Shown: one piece after another, positions 44,912 to 54,415 of the stretch | Numbering within the stretch: position 1 is the first letter of the stretch | Layout: each line of letters opens with the position of its first letter | NCBI RefSeq assembly: GCF_000203935.1 | Contig: NC_008577.1 | Location: 4,836,001-4,900,000 of the forward strand | Origin: Shewanella sp. ANA-3 | GTDB taxonomy: Bacteria > Pseudomonadota > Gammaproteobacteria > Enterobacterales > Shewanellaceae | DNA length: 64,000 nt | Reading direction: 5' to 3' | The notes under the pieces: model-generated | Told to the model about the DNA's origin: nothing | Databases searched by the model: none | The model's input: the letters and a program-made list of their open reading frames with translations, nothing else | Position numbers and translations under genes: made by a program

Positions 44912-45862
44912 ATGAATTTTTCATCGATAGTCTCGCAACTTAAGCAACCCCATCGCCTTGTGTTTGTCTGCGCTGCGCTACTGTGTCTCGCGCCTGTTAT
45001 CTCATCCCCTATGGCGCTTGTGCTCGGTTTTACCTTGGCCAGCCTAGGTTGGGTGCCAAACGACTGGAATATCGCCGCCCTCACCAAAAAATTACTGTCC
45101 TATTCGATTATTGGTTTAGGCTTTGGGATTAACTTCAACGCCGCGATTGAGGCCAGCAGCCATAACCTCGGATTAATTGTCGGCTCGATTATTTTTACGC
45201 TGATCTTGGGCTTTTTGGTGACTCGCGCTTTAAAGTTTGACCCGATCACAGGGCACTTAATCGCCTCTGGCACCGCCATCTGTGGCGGCAGCGCCATTGC
45301 TGCCGTATCGCCCGCCATTAATGCCAAACCAGACCAAACCGCTACCGCATTAGCCTGTGTATTTGTACTCAACTCGGTGGCTTTGTTTTTATTCCCCGCC
45401 CTCGGGCATTTGCTCAATATGAGCCAATACGATTTTGGCGTGTGGAGTGCCATCGCGATTCACGACACCTCCTCAGTCGTCGGCGCGGCCTCGGCCTATG
45501 GTGATGAAGCACTTAAAACCGCCACCACCATTAAACTGGCGCGCGCACTATGGATTATCCCTATCGCCCTTGTCAGTGCGCTGATCTTTGGCGGCAATAA
45601 ACGTAAGCTTAACCTACCGTATTTTATCGGATTTTACTGTTTAGCCATTGCAATCGCCCATTGGTTGCCGCAGTTTCAGCCGCTCTACGACACGCTTTTT
45701 ATGGTATCGAAACGTACCTTAGTTCTGTGTCTGTTCTTGATTGGCGCGGGGATTACGGTGCAAAAAATGCGGGCAAGCGGCCCTAAGCCTTTGCTGCTGG
45801 GCGTGATCCTGTGGGCGGCGATTGGGGTAACGTCTTTAGGTTATATTCTGTATTTTCAATAG
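44912..45862 (+). CDS. YeiH/UPF0324 family membrane protein (putative sulfate exporter)
   Basis: 316 residues, nine to ten hydrophobic helices, ATG with AAGG 5 bases upstream. Family marks: LLSYSIIGLGFGINFNAAIEAS, GHLIASGTAICGGSAIAAVSPAI and AIHDTSSVVGAASAYGDEAL, each holding the conserved Gly/Ser-rich reentrant-like segments. Often annotated as a sulfate exporter because of links to sulfonate/taurine genes in other bacteria; here there are no such neighbours and no adjacent LysR regulator, so the substrate is open. Confidence 0.88.
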   Translation: MNFSSIVSQLKQPHRLVFVCAALLCLAPVISSPMALVLGFTLASLGWVPNDWNIAALTKKLLSYSIIGLGFGINFNAAIEASSHNLGLIVGSIIFTLILGFLVTRALKFDPITGHLIASGTAICGGSAIAAVSPAINAKPDQTATALACVFVLNSVALFLFPALGHLLNMSQYDFGVWSAIAIHDTSSVVGAASAYGDEALKTATTIKLARALWIIPIALVSALIFGGNKRKLNLPYFIGFYCLAIAIAHWLPQFQPLYDTLFMVSKRTLVLCLFLIGAGITVQKMRASGPKPLLLGVILWAAIGVTSLGYILYFQ

Positions 45863-45911
45863 ATTGGATTTGAGTCTAACGACTCTGATTGACGCACTAA
45901 CGCGGGAAGCT

Positions 45912-46058
45912 CTATTCAGCGTTGGGTTTAATCCGCCAAGCCAACCCCAGTACGCCTAAAAAGGCGGAAAACTCAATCAGCGAGCGGAGTAATCCAGTGG
46001 TTTGCGTGGATGCAACCAAGGCAATAAAGCAAAACACAATTAGCAACGAGTTTTTCAA
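45912..46058 (-). CDS. 48-aa single-helix membrane protein
   Basis: A short frame with TTG start at 46058, placed 6 bases after a perfect GGAGG (46065-46069); an ATG at 46064 is in frame but directly abuts the GGAGG. Product starts MKNSLLIVFCFIALVASTQ and continues LLRSLIEFSAFLGVLGLAWRIKPNAE: two short hydrophobic stretches with a basic C-terminus. It lies 107 bases downstream of the LuxR-type gene on the same strand. Function unknown. Confidence 0.5.
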   Translation of the reverse strand: MKNSLLIVFCFIALVASTQTTGLLRSLIEFSAFLGVLGLAWRIKPNAE

Positions 46059-46170
46059 TTGCATCCTCCGACAAAATTAGGGGATGCTCATTATTGTTTA
46101 GAACCAAAAAGCCAGCCAATATCGATTTTCAATAACAAATAGCTATAACAACTAAGCCAGAGAGTTTAGG

Positions 46171-46716
46171 TTAAGCGGCTTTATGAGCGCTATCGGACTC
46201 GTTTGCCGCCAGTTCTTGGTTATGTTCTTGAATAAAATCCTCCATAAACCAAGCACAAAAGGTGTGGCGGCCATCAACGGCGGCCTTGCCATAAATGGTC
46301 GACGCCTGTTGGCGCACCGTTTTCTCTTTTGTCTGTCTCACTTCGGCAATTTCTTTAAAACTCAGCCCTTTAAGCAATAAAAATGCGACTTGCTGCTCGC
46401 TCTTGGTAAAACCCCAAGTATCAAACTGGTTTGCAACGGCTTGGCTGTATTCCTGTCTGGCGGAACGCATTTGGGTCGACATATTGTCGATTTTTTTATC
46501 GGCGTACTCGAGGCGTTTTGCTAAGGCTTTAACCTCGCGTGAGCGGCGAATTAAATCGTAACTGAGGTAGATGGCCCCGACTGCGGTGAGCACTAAGAGT
46601 ATGGCTTCCTGCACTAAATGCCATTGCGGAATGCCTAATTGAATGTCGGAACTAATGTCAAAAAGCTTAAAGCACATGATCAGTGCCAGCAGACCAATAA
46701 TGACAATATCCTTCAT
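46171..46716 (-). CDS. Membrane-anchored LuxR-type helix-turn-helix regulator
   Basis: 181 residues, ATG with AGGAG upstream. Two N-terminal membrane helices (IVIIGLLALIMCFKLFDIS, AILLVLTAVGAIYLSYDLI), a coiled-coil linker (SREVKALAKRLEYADKKIDNM), then a LuxR/GerE HTH at ~105-160 (TKSEQQVAFLLLKGLSFKEIAEVRQTKEKTVRQQASTIYGKA). No receiver domain, so it may sense through the membrane segment. It is divergent from the metal-type RND operon across 144 bases and is the obvious candidate to control it. Confidence 0.85.
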   Translation of the reverse strand: MKDIVIIGLLALIMCFKLFDISSDIQLGIPQWHLVQEAILLVLTAVGAIYLSYDLIRRSREVKALAKRLEYADKKIDNMSTQMRSARQEYSQAVANQFDTWGFTKSEQQVAFLLLKGLSFKEIAEVRQTKEKTVRQQASTIYGKAAVDGRHTFCAWFMEDFIQEHNQELAANESDSAHKAA

Positions 46717-46860
46717 TTAAAACTCCTAAATAAAAGCAAAATCAATCAATTATTTTATGGGACATATGTACCATAGGCGGATTTATGATACAGGTCCCCG
46801 ACGACTTTCACCCGTCAATCCCTACACTGACAGCATTGTTTAATACCACAGAATCATCTC

Positions 46861-48063
46861 ATGTCTGTCAGTTCGTCTTGTATCAAGTTATGTCTGTTGA
46901 CCAGCTTAGTCGGCACTAGTTTCCTATGTCTTGCGGCGGAAGCCGAACTTTCCCAAGCGCTGTCGAGCAGCCAAGCTAGGTTGGCTCATCTCACTTCGTC
47001 GAATACCCAAGCGGCAAATTTATCCAGCTCGACCTGGCTCACTGGCCTGCCGAGCATTAGCTTAAGTCACCTCGGGAGTTTGGATAATAGTAACAGCTAC
47101 GAGCAGGAACTCTCAGTCAATTTGCCATTTAAATCGCCCGCGCTACACAGCAGCGATAAGCAAATAAAACAACTCGCCGAGCAAATTCATCAACAACAAA
47201 CGGCGCTGCAAGGCTTGTATCTCTCGGGATTATTAAGGCAGAGCCTGTGGGATTACCGCCAGAGCGAAGTCAAACTGTCGCAGCTTGAGCGTAAACAGCA
47301 GTTGCTCGATAAACTCCATCACCAGCAAAAACAACTGACCGATGCGGGGGAACTGCCACTGGCCAACACTCTGCTACTGGAGCGGGAAAGTGTCGATATC
47401 GCCTTAAGCCGCGCCGACATTCTGCAGCAACAAGCCCAATCTTTAGCCCTGTATCAACAGCTGACGGGTCAAGACCAAATGCCGAGCGCTATAGAAGAAA
47501 CTGACCGCCCGCTTGGCAAGGGCGCCGAGACCTTAGCCCAACATCCCCTATGGCAATTGCTAAAGCTGCAACAACAGCAACACCTGCTGCTGATCCAAAC
47601 TCAGCAAGCGGGTGAGCGCGATCCTTGGACCGTCTCACTCACAGCAAAAAATACCGCGGATACGGGCGTGGATGATCAGCAGTTAGGCATAGCCGTGTCA
47701 GTGCCCTTAACCTTGGGCTCGGCGCTGTCCCAGAGCGATTTATCCCAATGGCAACAAGCGAATACCGAGCAAAGTCTCAATCTTGACCGCAGCGCACTCG
47801 AGCTTAAAAACCAGTGGGATCAATTAGTCCGCCAACAAACAAACCTCGTCGAGCAACAGCGCTTACTCACCCAAGCACTCGCCCTCAGTCGCACCATTAC
47901 CGAGGAACTCGCCAAGGTAAAAGATCAAGATCAGGTGAGTTATGAAGTCTGGCTGCGCCGCTATATGGAGGCGCTCGACACCGAATCCCGCTTGGCGCTC
48001 AACCGCGTCAGCTTGCAACAACTGCATTCTCAACAACTCCAAGCCTTAGGAATTTCATTATGA
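46861..48063 (+). CDS. TolC-like outer-membrane efflux protein
   Basis: 400 residues with a signal peptide (cleaved near CLAAEA). The rest is long Gln/Leu-rich helices with TolC-type pseudo-repeats (LSSSQARLAHLTSSNTQAAN; LKNQWDQLVRQQTNLVEQQRLLTQA). A little shorter than usual TolC/CusC proteins. It should form the outer-membrane channel of the tripartite pump encoded next. Its stop overlaps the start of the adaptor gene (ATGA). Confidence 0.85.
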   Translation: MSVSSSCIKLCLLTSLVGTSFLCLAAEAELSQALSSSQARLAHLTSSNTQAANLSSSTWLTGLPSISLSHLGSLDNSNSYEQELSVNLPFKSPALHSSDKQIKQLAEQIHQQQTALQGLYLSGLLRQSLWDYRQSEVKLSQLERKQQLLDKLHHQQKQLTDAGELPLANTLLLERESVDIALSRADILQQQAQSLALYQQLTGQDQMPSAIEETDRPLGKGAETLAQHPLWQLLKLQQQQHLLLIQTQQAGERDPWTVSLTAKNTADTGVDDQQLGIAVSVPLTLGSALSQSDLSQWQQANTEQSLNLDRSALELKNQWDQLVRQQTNLVEQQRLLTQALALSRTITEELAKVKDQDQVSYEVWLRRYMEALDTESRLALNRVSLQQLHSQQLQALGISL

Positions 48064-49088
48064 TGGCCAAGTACGGCGCATGCCTTCTCTGTTTATCCGC
48101 GAGTGTTGTAGGTTCGGCGCAGGCCGAAAGCTTAGCCATTAGCGCCTTAGGCAATCTCGACCTCAGTTACACCCAACCACAAAGGGTCGCCAGTTATGAG
48201 GGCAGCCCACTGCCGGCGCAGGTTGAAATCCTCCCCGGCAATGATTACTGGATCAGCACGCCCGAGAATATCCAGCAGGTGCACTTTCTCGTCGGCCAAG
48301 GTCAGCGCGTCAGTAAAGGCCAAGCGATAGTCAAACTCACAGGGCCAGAAGTATTCCACTACCTCGCCCAAGTCGAGGCCGCGGCGAGCCTGTATCAACT
48401 CGCTAAGAGTCGTTATGAGCGCAACAAACCTTTGCTCGCCAATGGCAGTATAAGCGCCGAAAAATGGCGTGAGATCAGTCAGGACTATTTCACGACCCAC
48501 CTCGAATACGAGCATATGCAGCACTTTATGGAACGCGTCCACAGCACGGATGCGGCTACCGACTCCTTAGTTGTCGCCGCGCCCGTTGACGGTATCGTTA
48601 AACTCAATGCCATCAGCGGCCCTTATATGGCCGGGGATCAGCTGTTTTCTCTGGTGCCCAATAACAGCATCCGCGTCAAAGTGAATGTGCCGACGGGCCA
48701 GTCACACTCCCTGTCGGCCATCAACATTAATCAATGCCATATCGCGATTGAGTCATTGTCGGCGATTGCCGAAGGCGCCTTTGTTACGGCTTGGTCATCG
48801 GCGGTGCCGCAGGAATGTAACCTATTGTTAGGTCAGCAAATGACTGTGGTTCCCGAGTATCAAAAGGCCGTGTATTTACTGCCCAAAAACAGTGTGTTTA
48901 GTTGGGAGCAGGACAGCCAAGTGTTCACCAAGTCCGATAGCCAGCTCAATGCGCTAACGGTCGATATCTTAGGCTCAACCCCGGAGCAATATATTGTCGC
49001 CAGCGATCAAGACTTGAGTCAGCTACAAGTCCTATCCCAGTCGGTTGCCGCCGTGAAAGGCATCATGCTCGGTTTAGGAGGCGAATAA
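48060..49088 (+). CDS. RND efflux periplasmic adaptor (CusB/CzcB-like)
   Basis: 342 residues; ATG at 48060 overlaps the upstream stop, a second ATG follows. Signal peptide to about residue 23 (GSAQA-ES). The lipoyl halves (VHFLVGQGQRVSKGQAIVKL and VVAAPVDGIVKLNAISGPYM) flank a short helical hairpin with QVEAAASLYQLAKSRYERN. The chain is shorter than most adaptors. No Met/His metal-binding N-terminus like CusB is visible, so the metal cannot be guessed. The permease gene begins one base after its stop. Confidence 0.87.
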   Translation: MMAKYGACLLCLSASVVGSAQAESLAISALGNLDLSYTQPQRVASYEGSPLPAQVEILPGNDYWISTPENIQQVHFLVGQGQRVSKGQAIVKLTGPEVFHYLAQVEAAASLYQLAKSRYERNKPLLANGSISAEKWREISQDYFTTHLEYEHMQHFMERVHSTDAATDSLVVAAPVDGIVKLNAISGPYMAGDQLFSLVPNNSIRVKVNVPTGQSHSLSAININQCHIAIESLSAIAEGAFVTAWSSAVPQECNLLLGQQMTVVPEYQKAVYLLPKNSVFSWEQDSQVFTKSDSQLNALTVDILGSTPEQYIVASDQDLSQLQVLSQSVAAVKGIMLGLGGE

Positions 49089-49089
49089 G

Positions 49090-52000
49090 ATGCTCACCTC
49101 TGTGATCCGTTTTTCGCTCACTCAGCGACTGTTTGTGCTGATAGTAGCGCTGATCCTCATGTTGGCTGGTGCACGGGCTTGGTTTGCCATTCCCTTGGAT
49201 GCCTTTCCGGATATTTCCCCAACCCAAGTGAAGATTATCCTCAAGGCTCCGGGCATGACGCCGGAGGAAATCGAAGCCCAGATTACTGTCCCGATTGAAA
49301 CCGAGCTTTTAGGTATTCCGCGGCAATCGATTCTGCGCTCGACCACTAAGTACGCCATTAGCGATATCACCCTCGATTTTGAAGAAGGCACGGATATCTA
49401 TTGGGCGCGCCAACAGGTGAGCGAGCGCCTCTCAGCGGTCTGGGACAGTTTTCCCGAAGGCGTAAGTGGCGGTGTGGCGCCCATGAGCACGCCGCTCAGT
49501 GAAATCTTTATGTTTTCACTCGAAAACCCCAATCTTTCCCTGCTGGAGCGACGTCAATTACTCGAGTGGGAAATTCGGCCGCTGCTGCGCACAGTGCCCG
49601 GTGTTGCCGATGTGAATATCCTCGGCGGTTATGCCAAGAGTTTTAGTATCAGCCCCAATCCTGCGGCAATGTCGGCTGCGGGCGTGAGCTTTGCCACGCT
49701 GCAACAGGCGATTGTGGAGAATAATCACAACGAAGGTGCAGGTAAGCTCACCATAGGTACAGACACCATCATAGTGCGCTCCGAGGGACGCATCGATGAT
49801 ATCGACGAGCTTAAACAGCTAGTGATCAAAGCCGATAATGCCAAGGTCTACCGCTTGCAGGATCTTGCCGATGTCCAGATAGGCCACCTTGCGCGCTACG
49901 GCGCCGTCACTAAGGATGGCAACGAAACCGCCGAAGCCTTAATCATCGCCCTCAAGGACGCCAATACGGCACAAGTGGTTAACAACATTAAGGAAAAGCT
50001 GGCGCAAATCAGCCTAACTCTCCCCGAAGGCAGCCAGATAAATACCTTTTACGACCGCGCCAACCTGATCAACACCGCTATCGAGACCATTTCCAATGCG
50101 CTATTCGAGGCCGTTGTGTTGGTCATCGTATTGCTGGCGCTGTTTTTAGGAAATGTGCGCGCCGCGCTAGTGGTCTCACTATCGCTGCCGCTGGCCGCAC
50201 TGTTCACCTTTTTGATGATGGATCACTTCAATCTCTCCGCTAACTTGATGAGCCTCGGTGGCCTCGTTATCGCCATCGGCATGTTGGTGGACTCCTCCGT
50301 GGTCGTGGTTGAAAACATGGTGAATTTAATCGCCACTAAACAGCGTTTGCCGCGTTTGCACTTGATCTTTCGCGCCACCAAAGACGTCGCCATTCCTGTG
50401 GTCTCGGGCACGGTTATCGTGATCATAGTGTTCTCACCACTGCTTACCCTCAGTGGTTTAGAGGGCAAACTCTTTACCCCAGTCGCCATCACCATAGTGT
50501 TTGCCATGTTGTCGGCGCTGGTGCTATCGCTGACAGTGATCCCCGTGATTGCCTCGTACCTAGTCAATGAGAAGGCCGCGAAAGAACCTAAGGCCGTCGA
50601 AAAGCTCAAGCATCTTTATCTTGGCAGCCTAAAGGCCTGCTTTGGTTGGCAAAAACCTTTTATGCTCATCGCCTTTAGCTTGCTGATCATCAGTCTCGGC
50701 CTGTTTAGTCTGGTGGGGAAAACCTTTATGCCGACCTTAGATGAGGGCGACATCATTCTCCAGTTAGAGAAATCCCCTTCGATTTCCCTCGATGCCTCCA
50801 TCGCTATCGATAAACAGATCCAACAAACCCTGCTAATCCAAATCCCCGAAATCAAGCAGATGGTGGCGCGCACCGGCGCCGATGAGATAGGTTTAGATCC
50901 CATGGGACTGAACGAAACCGATGTGTTTTTAGAGCTGGCGCCCCGCAGCGAATGGCGTTTTGCAACCAAAGAGCAGCTTATCGATGCCATCCGCACTGTG
51001 CTGCTTAAATATCCCGGCGTGAACTTTAACTTTACGCAACCGATACAGATGCGCGTCTCCGAAATGCTCACCGGCAGTATTGGCGATGTCGCGATTAAAG
51101 TATTCGGTAATGATATCGAGACCTTAGGCAAGCTCACCGGAGAGATAGAACAACTGGTCACCGCCACTCAGGGCAGCGTCGACGTTAAGATGGCGATGAT
51201 TGAAGGCAGCCCCTTTATTAATCTCACCTTAGATAATGAGCTGGCCCGAGGGTTTGGGATGAGCACTATGGAGTTTGCCCGCTACCTCAAGAGCCAACTC
51301 GAAGGCGTGGTTGTTACCGAAGTGCTGCAAGGGAAGAAACGCACGCCCGTGCTTATCGCCAATAATCAGGCGCAGATCAGCAATATCAACGAACTGCAAA
51401 ATCAGCTATTGGTGATGCCGGATCATTCCCTAAAACGCCTAAGTGACGTGGCGGTATTGAGCTATAAACAGGGCCCAATCCTGATCGAGCGGGAACAGGG
51501 AAATCGCTTTTCGGTGATCACTACCAACGTGCAAGGGCGGGATATTGTGGGCTTTGTGGAGGAGCTTAATAGCAAAATCGCCAATGAAATCAAACTGCCC
51601 AGCGGCTATAGCGTCAGCTTCGGTGGCGAGTTTGAAAACCAGCAACGCGCCACCAGCAATTTGTTACTGGTGATCCCCATAGCTATCGCACTGATCACTT
51701 TGATTTTATTCACCACCTTCGGCTCTCTAGCAAAATCGGGATTAATCCTCGCTAACGTCCCGTTTGCCATGATGGGCGGTATCGTCAGCTTGTATCTCTC
51801 GGGGGAATACCTCTCGGTGCCCGCCTCGGTAGGTTTTATCGCCCTGCTAGGTGTCGCCGTGCTTAACGGCGTAGTGATGGTCAGTTATTACGAACAAACC
51901 AAATACTTATTCGGTAGCCTTAGGGAACGGGTCGAACAGGGTGCCGCCCGGCGACTCAGACCCATTCTGATGACAGCCACCACCGCCATGTTTGGTTTGA

Positions 52001-52143
52001 TCCCCTTAGTGTTCGCCTCGGGCCCCGGTGCTGAAATCCAAAAACCCTTGGCCATTGTGGTGATCGGCGGATTGCTCACATCGACCATTACGACCCTGTA
52101 TTTACTGCCCATGTTGTATTTTTGGCTGGAGAAACGCCGATGA
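49090..52143 (+). CDS. Heavy-metal-type RND efflux permease (CzcA/CusA family)
   Basis: 1017 residues, twelve membrane helices. HME family marks: PLDAFPDISPTQVKIILKAPG, the helix-4 region IAIGMLVDSSVVVVENMVN with Asp and Glu, SEMLTGSIGDVAIKVFG, and the C-terminal LLGVAVLNGVVMVSYYEQ and LRPILMTATTAMFGLIPLVF. It pumps ions or small molecules from periplasm or cytoplasm using protons. The helix-4 motif differs from both CzcA (DFGIIVDGAV) and CusA (AVGAMVDAAI) as I remember them, so the substrate class is not clear. Its stop overlaps the DUF3240 gene. Confidence 0.93.
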   Translation: MLTSVIRFSLTQRLFVLIVALILMLAGARAWFAIPLDAFPDISPTQVKIILKAPGMTPEEIEAQITVPIETELLGIPRQSILRSTTKYAISDITLDFEEGTDIYWARQQVSERLSAVWDSFPEGVSGGVAPMSTPLSEIFMFSLENPNLSLLERRQLLEWEIRPLLRTVPGVADVNILGGYAKSFSISPNPAAMSAAGVSFATLQQAIVENNHNEGAGKLTIGTDTIIVRSEGRIDDIDELKQLVIKADNAKVYRLQDLADVQIGHLARYGAVTKDGNETAEALIIALKDANTAQVVNNIKEKLAQISLTLPEGSQINTFYDRANLINTAIETISNALFEAVVLVIVLLALFLGNVRAALVVSLSLPLAALFTFLMMDHFNLSANLMSLGGLVIAIGMLVDSSVVVVENMVNLIATKQRLPRLHLIFRATKDVAIPVVSGTVIVIIVFSPLLTLSGLEGKLFTPVAITIVFAMLSALVLSLTVIPVIASYLVNEKAAKEPKAVEKLKHLYLGSLKACFGWQKPFMLIAFSLLIISLGLFSLVGKTFMPTLDEGDIILQLEKSPSISLDASIAIDKQIQQTLLIQIPEIKQMVARTGADEIGLDPMGLNETDVFLELAPRSEWRFATKEQLIDAIRTVLLKYPGVNFNFTQPIQMRVSEMLTGSIGDVAIKVFGNDIETLGKLTGEIEQLVTATQGSVDVKMAMIEGSPFINLTLDNELARGFGMSTMEFARYLKSQLEGVVVTEVLQGKKRTPVLIANNQAQISNINELQNQLLVMPDHSLKRLSDVAVLSYKQGPILIEREQGNRFSVITTNVQGRDIVGFVEELNSKIANEIKLPSGYSVSFGGEFENQQRATSNLLLVIPIAIALITLILFTTFGSLAKSGLILANVPFAMMGGIVSLYLSGEYLSVPASVGFIALLGVAVLNGVVMVSYYEQTKYLFGSLRERVEQGAARRLRPILMTATTAMFGLIPLVFASGPGAEIQKPLAIVVIGGLLTSTITTLYLLPMLYFWLEKRR

Positions 52144-52445
52144 GCACGGAACAACTGCTAGTCCTGATCGCCCAAAACGATATTAAGGACGATATAGTCG
52201 ATACTCTGATTGAGTTGGAGTTTTTATCCGGCTTTAGCCTGGGCAATATTTGCGGATTTAGCCGAGAGCACAGCCATTTCAATATCAAGGAACAAGTGGA
52301 AGGTTATCGGGAGTTTTGTAAGTTTGAGATTATGCACCCTGCAAGCCAGCAAAGCGCCCTGCTTGAAGCACTAGCAAAGGTCTGTAAACACAACCCTTGC
52401 CGTTATTGGATTATGCCCATCTATCAAAACGGCACGCTTTCCTAA
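52140..52445 (+). CDS. DUF3240 family protein
   Basis: The ATG at 52140 overlaps the permease stop (ATGA), giving 101 residues; the longer frame lies inside the permease gene. A small soluble protein with a ferredoxin-like pattern: EQLLVLIAQNDIKDDIVDTLIE, then FSLGNICGFSREHSHFNIKEQVEGY. DUF3240 proteins are regularly the last gene of heavy-metal RND operons and resemble PII-type small proteins in outline. Role unknown; the tight coupling suggests a part of the pump or its control. Confidence 0.85.
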   Translation: MSTEQLLVLIAQNDIKDDIVDTLIELEFLSGFSLGNICGFSREHSHFNIKEQVEGYREFCKFEIMHPASQQSALLEALAKVCKHNPCRYWIMPIYQNGTLS

Positions 52446-52449
52446 CGAT

Positions 52450-52481
52450 AAAGGGCATACGGAACCTGCTGTATGCCCTTT
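52450..52481. terminator. Hairpin between convergent genes
   Basis: Perfect stem AAAGGGCATAC / GTATGCCCTTT with a 10-base loop just after the DUF3240 stop and before the convergent PqiA-like gene. T runs are short (3), so efficiency is uncertain. Confidence 0.65.
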
Positions 52482-52487
52482 GATTAA

Positions 52488-53123
52488 CTATAGAATCGGT
52501 GTTGGGCGACGCACTAAGTAACCACTGGCGATTGAGAGAATGCAGTAGGCGGTAAAGAAGTAGAATCCGCTCTCAAACTGCGCCTTGGTCTTGAGCATTT
52601 CGCCCATGCCACCCGAGGCATTGCCCGCCAAAAAGGTAATGATCAGGGCCACCACAAACACATCGGCCATCGACCATTTCGCCAACGCAGACACTAGATG
52701 ATGAATGCGCCACTGCAGCGCAACCGAACTCACGCTTTGTTGTACCAACATCAGACTGAGTTTCACTGCAGGGATAACGATGCTAAACAGCATTACCAGC
52801 CCAGCCACTAAGCCATTGCCGGTATTATATAGTTCGGTGACTGTGCTCCAAATACTGCGGGTTTGCTGTAATACCTCCACCTCGCCCTTGAGATTATTCA
52901 GCCCCAACAGGCCACTGACCATATTCAACATGCCGCGGGCACTGTCGCGCCCCGAATCCTCATCGAAACTTTGTGCGACCTGCTCAATCCCTTGTTCGGT
53001 GAGTTTGGCCTTATCTATGCTGCCATTGAGGCTCAAAATGGGTTGAGTCACGCCGGGAATTAACAGCGCCAAAGACAGTAGAATAACGAGAATGGGAAGA
53101 AGAGAATTGCGTACACTGTTCAT
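52488..53123 (-). CDS. PqiA-like (paraquat-inducible protein A family) membrane protein
   Basis: The ATG at 53123 (MNSVRNSLLPILVILLSLAL) gives 211 residues and starts at the first helix; an earlier frame adds 22 unrelated residues. Four membrane helices with the family segments IVIPAVKLSLMLVQQS and SALAKWSMADVFVVALIITFLAG, the second being the mark of PqiA domains. A periplasmic loop with coiled-coil character lies between helices 1 and 2. Only one PqiA domain, and no MCE partner (PqiB) gene nearby. Envelope lipid transport is the role of better-known relatives. Confidence 0.8.
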   Translation of the reverse strand: MNSVRNSLLPILVILLSLALLIPGVTQPILSLNGSIDKAKLTEQGIEQVAQSFDEDSGRDSARGMLNMVSGLLGLNNLKGEVEVLQQTRSIWSTVTELYNTGNGLVAGLVMLFSIVIPAVKLSLMLVQQSVSSVALQWRIHHLVSALAKWSMADVFVVALIITFLAGNASGGMGEMLKTKAQFESGFYFFTAYCILSIASGYLVRRPTPIL

Positions 53124-53224
53124 AACTAGGCCCAGAGGAAGTTTGTCCCAGTGTACGGCTTTTAACGCAGTGAAGGAAATGAATGGCACCTGACATCTCG
53201 GTGGATATCAAGTGCAGTAAGCGA

Positions 53225-54415
53225 TCAATAGAAAGGAGTCGGATCGATATCGAGTGAGCTTGGCGACACACCACGCTCAATATATAAATCTGATTTGAGC
53301 AGATCTACCATAACGACTTCTGTATAACGTTTTGCTTTTAAAGAATAAAAACATTTAACTATCGGGTTTAATGCATCTCTATCCTTTGAAACCCAAACGA
53401 TCCCTACACGTCCATCAGACAGCTCTACTAAAGATCCAACAGGATAAACACCGATACAACGGATAAATTCGTAGACTAACTGCTGGTCTAAATGAAACGG
53501 GGTCAAGCTCAGTAAAATCTTAAAGGCGGCGGCAGGACTCATTGCCTCTTTATAGCAGCGAGTCGCAGTTAAGGCATCGAAGATATCGACAATACAGCTC
53601 ATGCGTCCATGGAGCGGGATTTCATCTCCCTTTAATCCCCTAGGATAACCCCGACCGTCTAATTTTTCATGATGCATCAAACATACATCACGACTTATTT
53701 GAGACAACCCTTTAGTTTCACTCATAATTTCAAGCGCATACACTTGATGCAACTTCATATGCTCGAACTCTTCAGGGGTGAGTTTGCCAGGTTTGTGCAG
53801 GACTTTGTTATCAACTTTAATCTTGCCGATATCATGCAAAATGCCACCGACAGCCATTTCCCTCAGCATATTGCGGTCGAGTTTAAGGTATTTACCAAAA
53901 GTCACCAGCAGGAAGGCGACATTCACTGAGTGCTCTAACAAATAAGCATCTTTTGTGCGCAGTGCTGACATACACTTGAGGGCGTCTTCATCCAAGAGCA
54001 CTGATTCGATCATGCTATCGGCTAAAGCTTCAAAGGGAGCCACTTCTATCGCTTTACCTTCGAAGGTTTCGGAGAGAACTTTACGGATAAGATCCTTAGC
54101 TTCAGTCAAAATAATCTGAGCTTGCTCTTGCTGTTTCTCACGTGTCACAGAGGTTTTCTTGGGATCAGATAAACCATCATTATTGGCTTTGCGTTTAAAA
54201 CCACAATGATCCGCTGAACGCTCGGTATCCACCCAAACGAATTTGATCCCACTATTAGTTAACTTAGAAATCGCATCCTTGTGCTTGATTTGTCCAGCAT
54301 TTGCGATAGCAAGCCGACCTTGATCTTTTTTGTCAATTGCCGTGACAAACATTCCCAGTGTCAATTTCGACACAGGCAATTTGATTAGGTCAACCGATTC
54401 TGCCGACTCACTCAT
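53225..54415 (-). CDS. HD-GYP domain c-di-GMP phosphodiesterase
   Basis: 396 residues, cytosolic. The N-terminal ~120 residues form a DUF3391-like domain (LPVSKLTLGMFVTAIDKKDQ). The HD-GYP domain has LLEHSVNVAFLLVTFGK, the metal-binding GGILHDIGKIKVDNKVLHK near residue 195, and MHHEKLDGRGYPRGLKGDEI near 253, with the GYP triad intact. It should hydrolyse cyclic di-GMP to GMP. Together with the GGDEF-EAL protein at 3264 this is the second c-di-GMP enzyme in the window. Confidence 0.94.
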   Translation of the reverse strand: MSESAESVDLIKLPVSKLTLGMFVTAIDKKDQGRLAIANAGQIKHKDAISKLTNSGIKFVWVDTERSADHCGFKRKANNDGLSDPKKTSVTREKQQEQAQIILTEAKDLIRKVLSETFEGKAIEVAPFEALADSMIESVLLDEDALKCMSALRTKDAYLLEHSVNVAFLLVTFGKYLKLDRNMLREMAVGGILHDIGKIKVDNKVLHKPGKLTPEEFEHMKLHQVYALEIMSETKGLSQISRDVCLMHHEKLDGRGYPRGLKGDEIPLHGRMSCIVDIFDALTATRCYKEAMSPAAAFKILLSLTPFHLDQQLVYEFIRCIGVYPVGSLVELSDGRVGIVWVSKDRDALNPIVKCFYSLKAKRYTEVVMVDLLKSDLYIERGVSPSSLDIDPTPFY

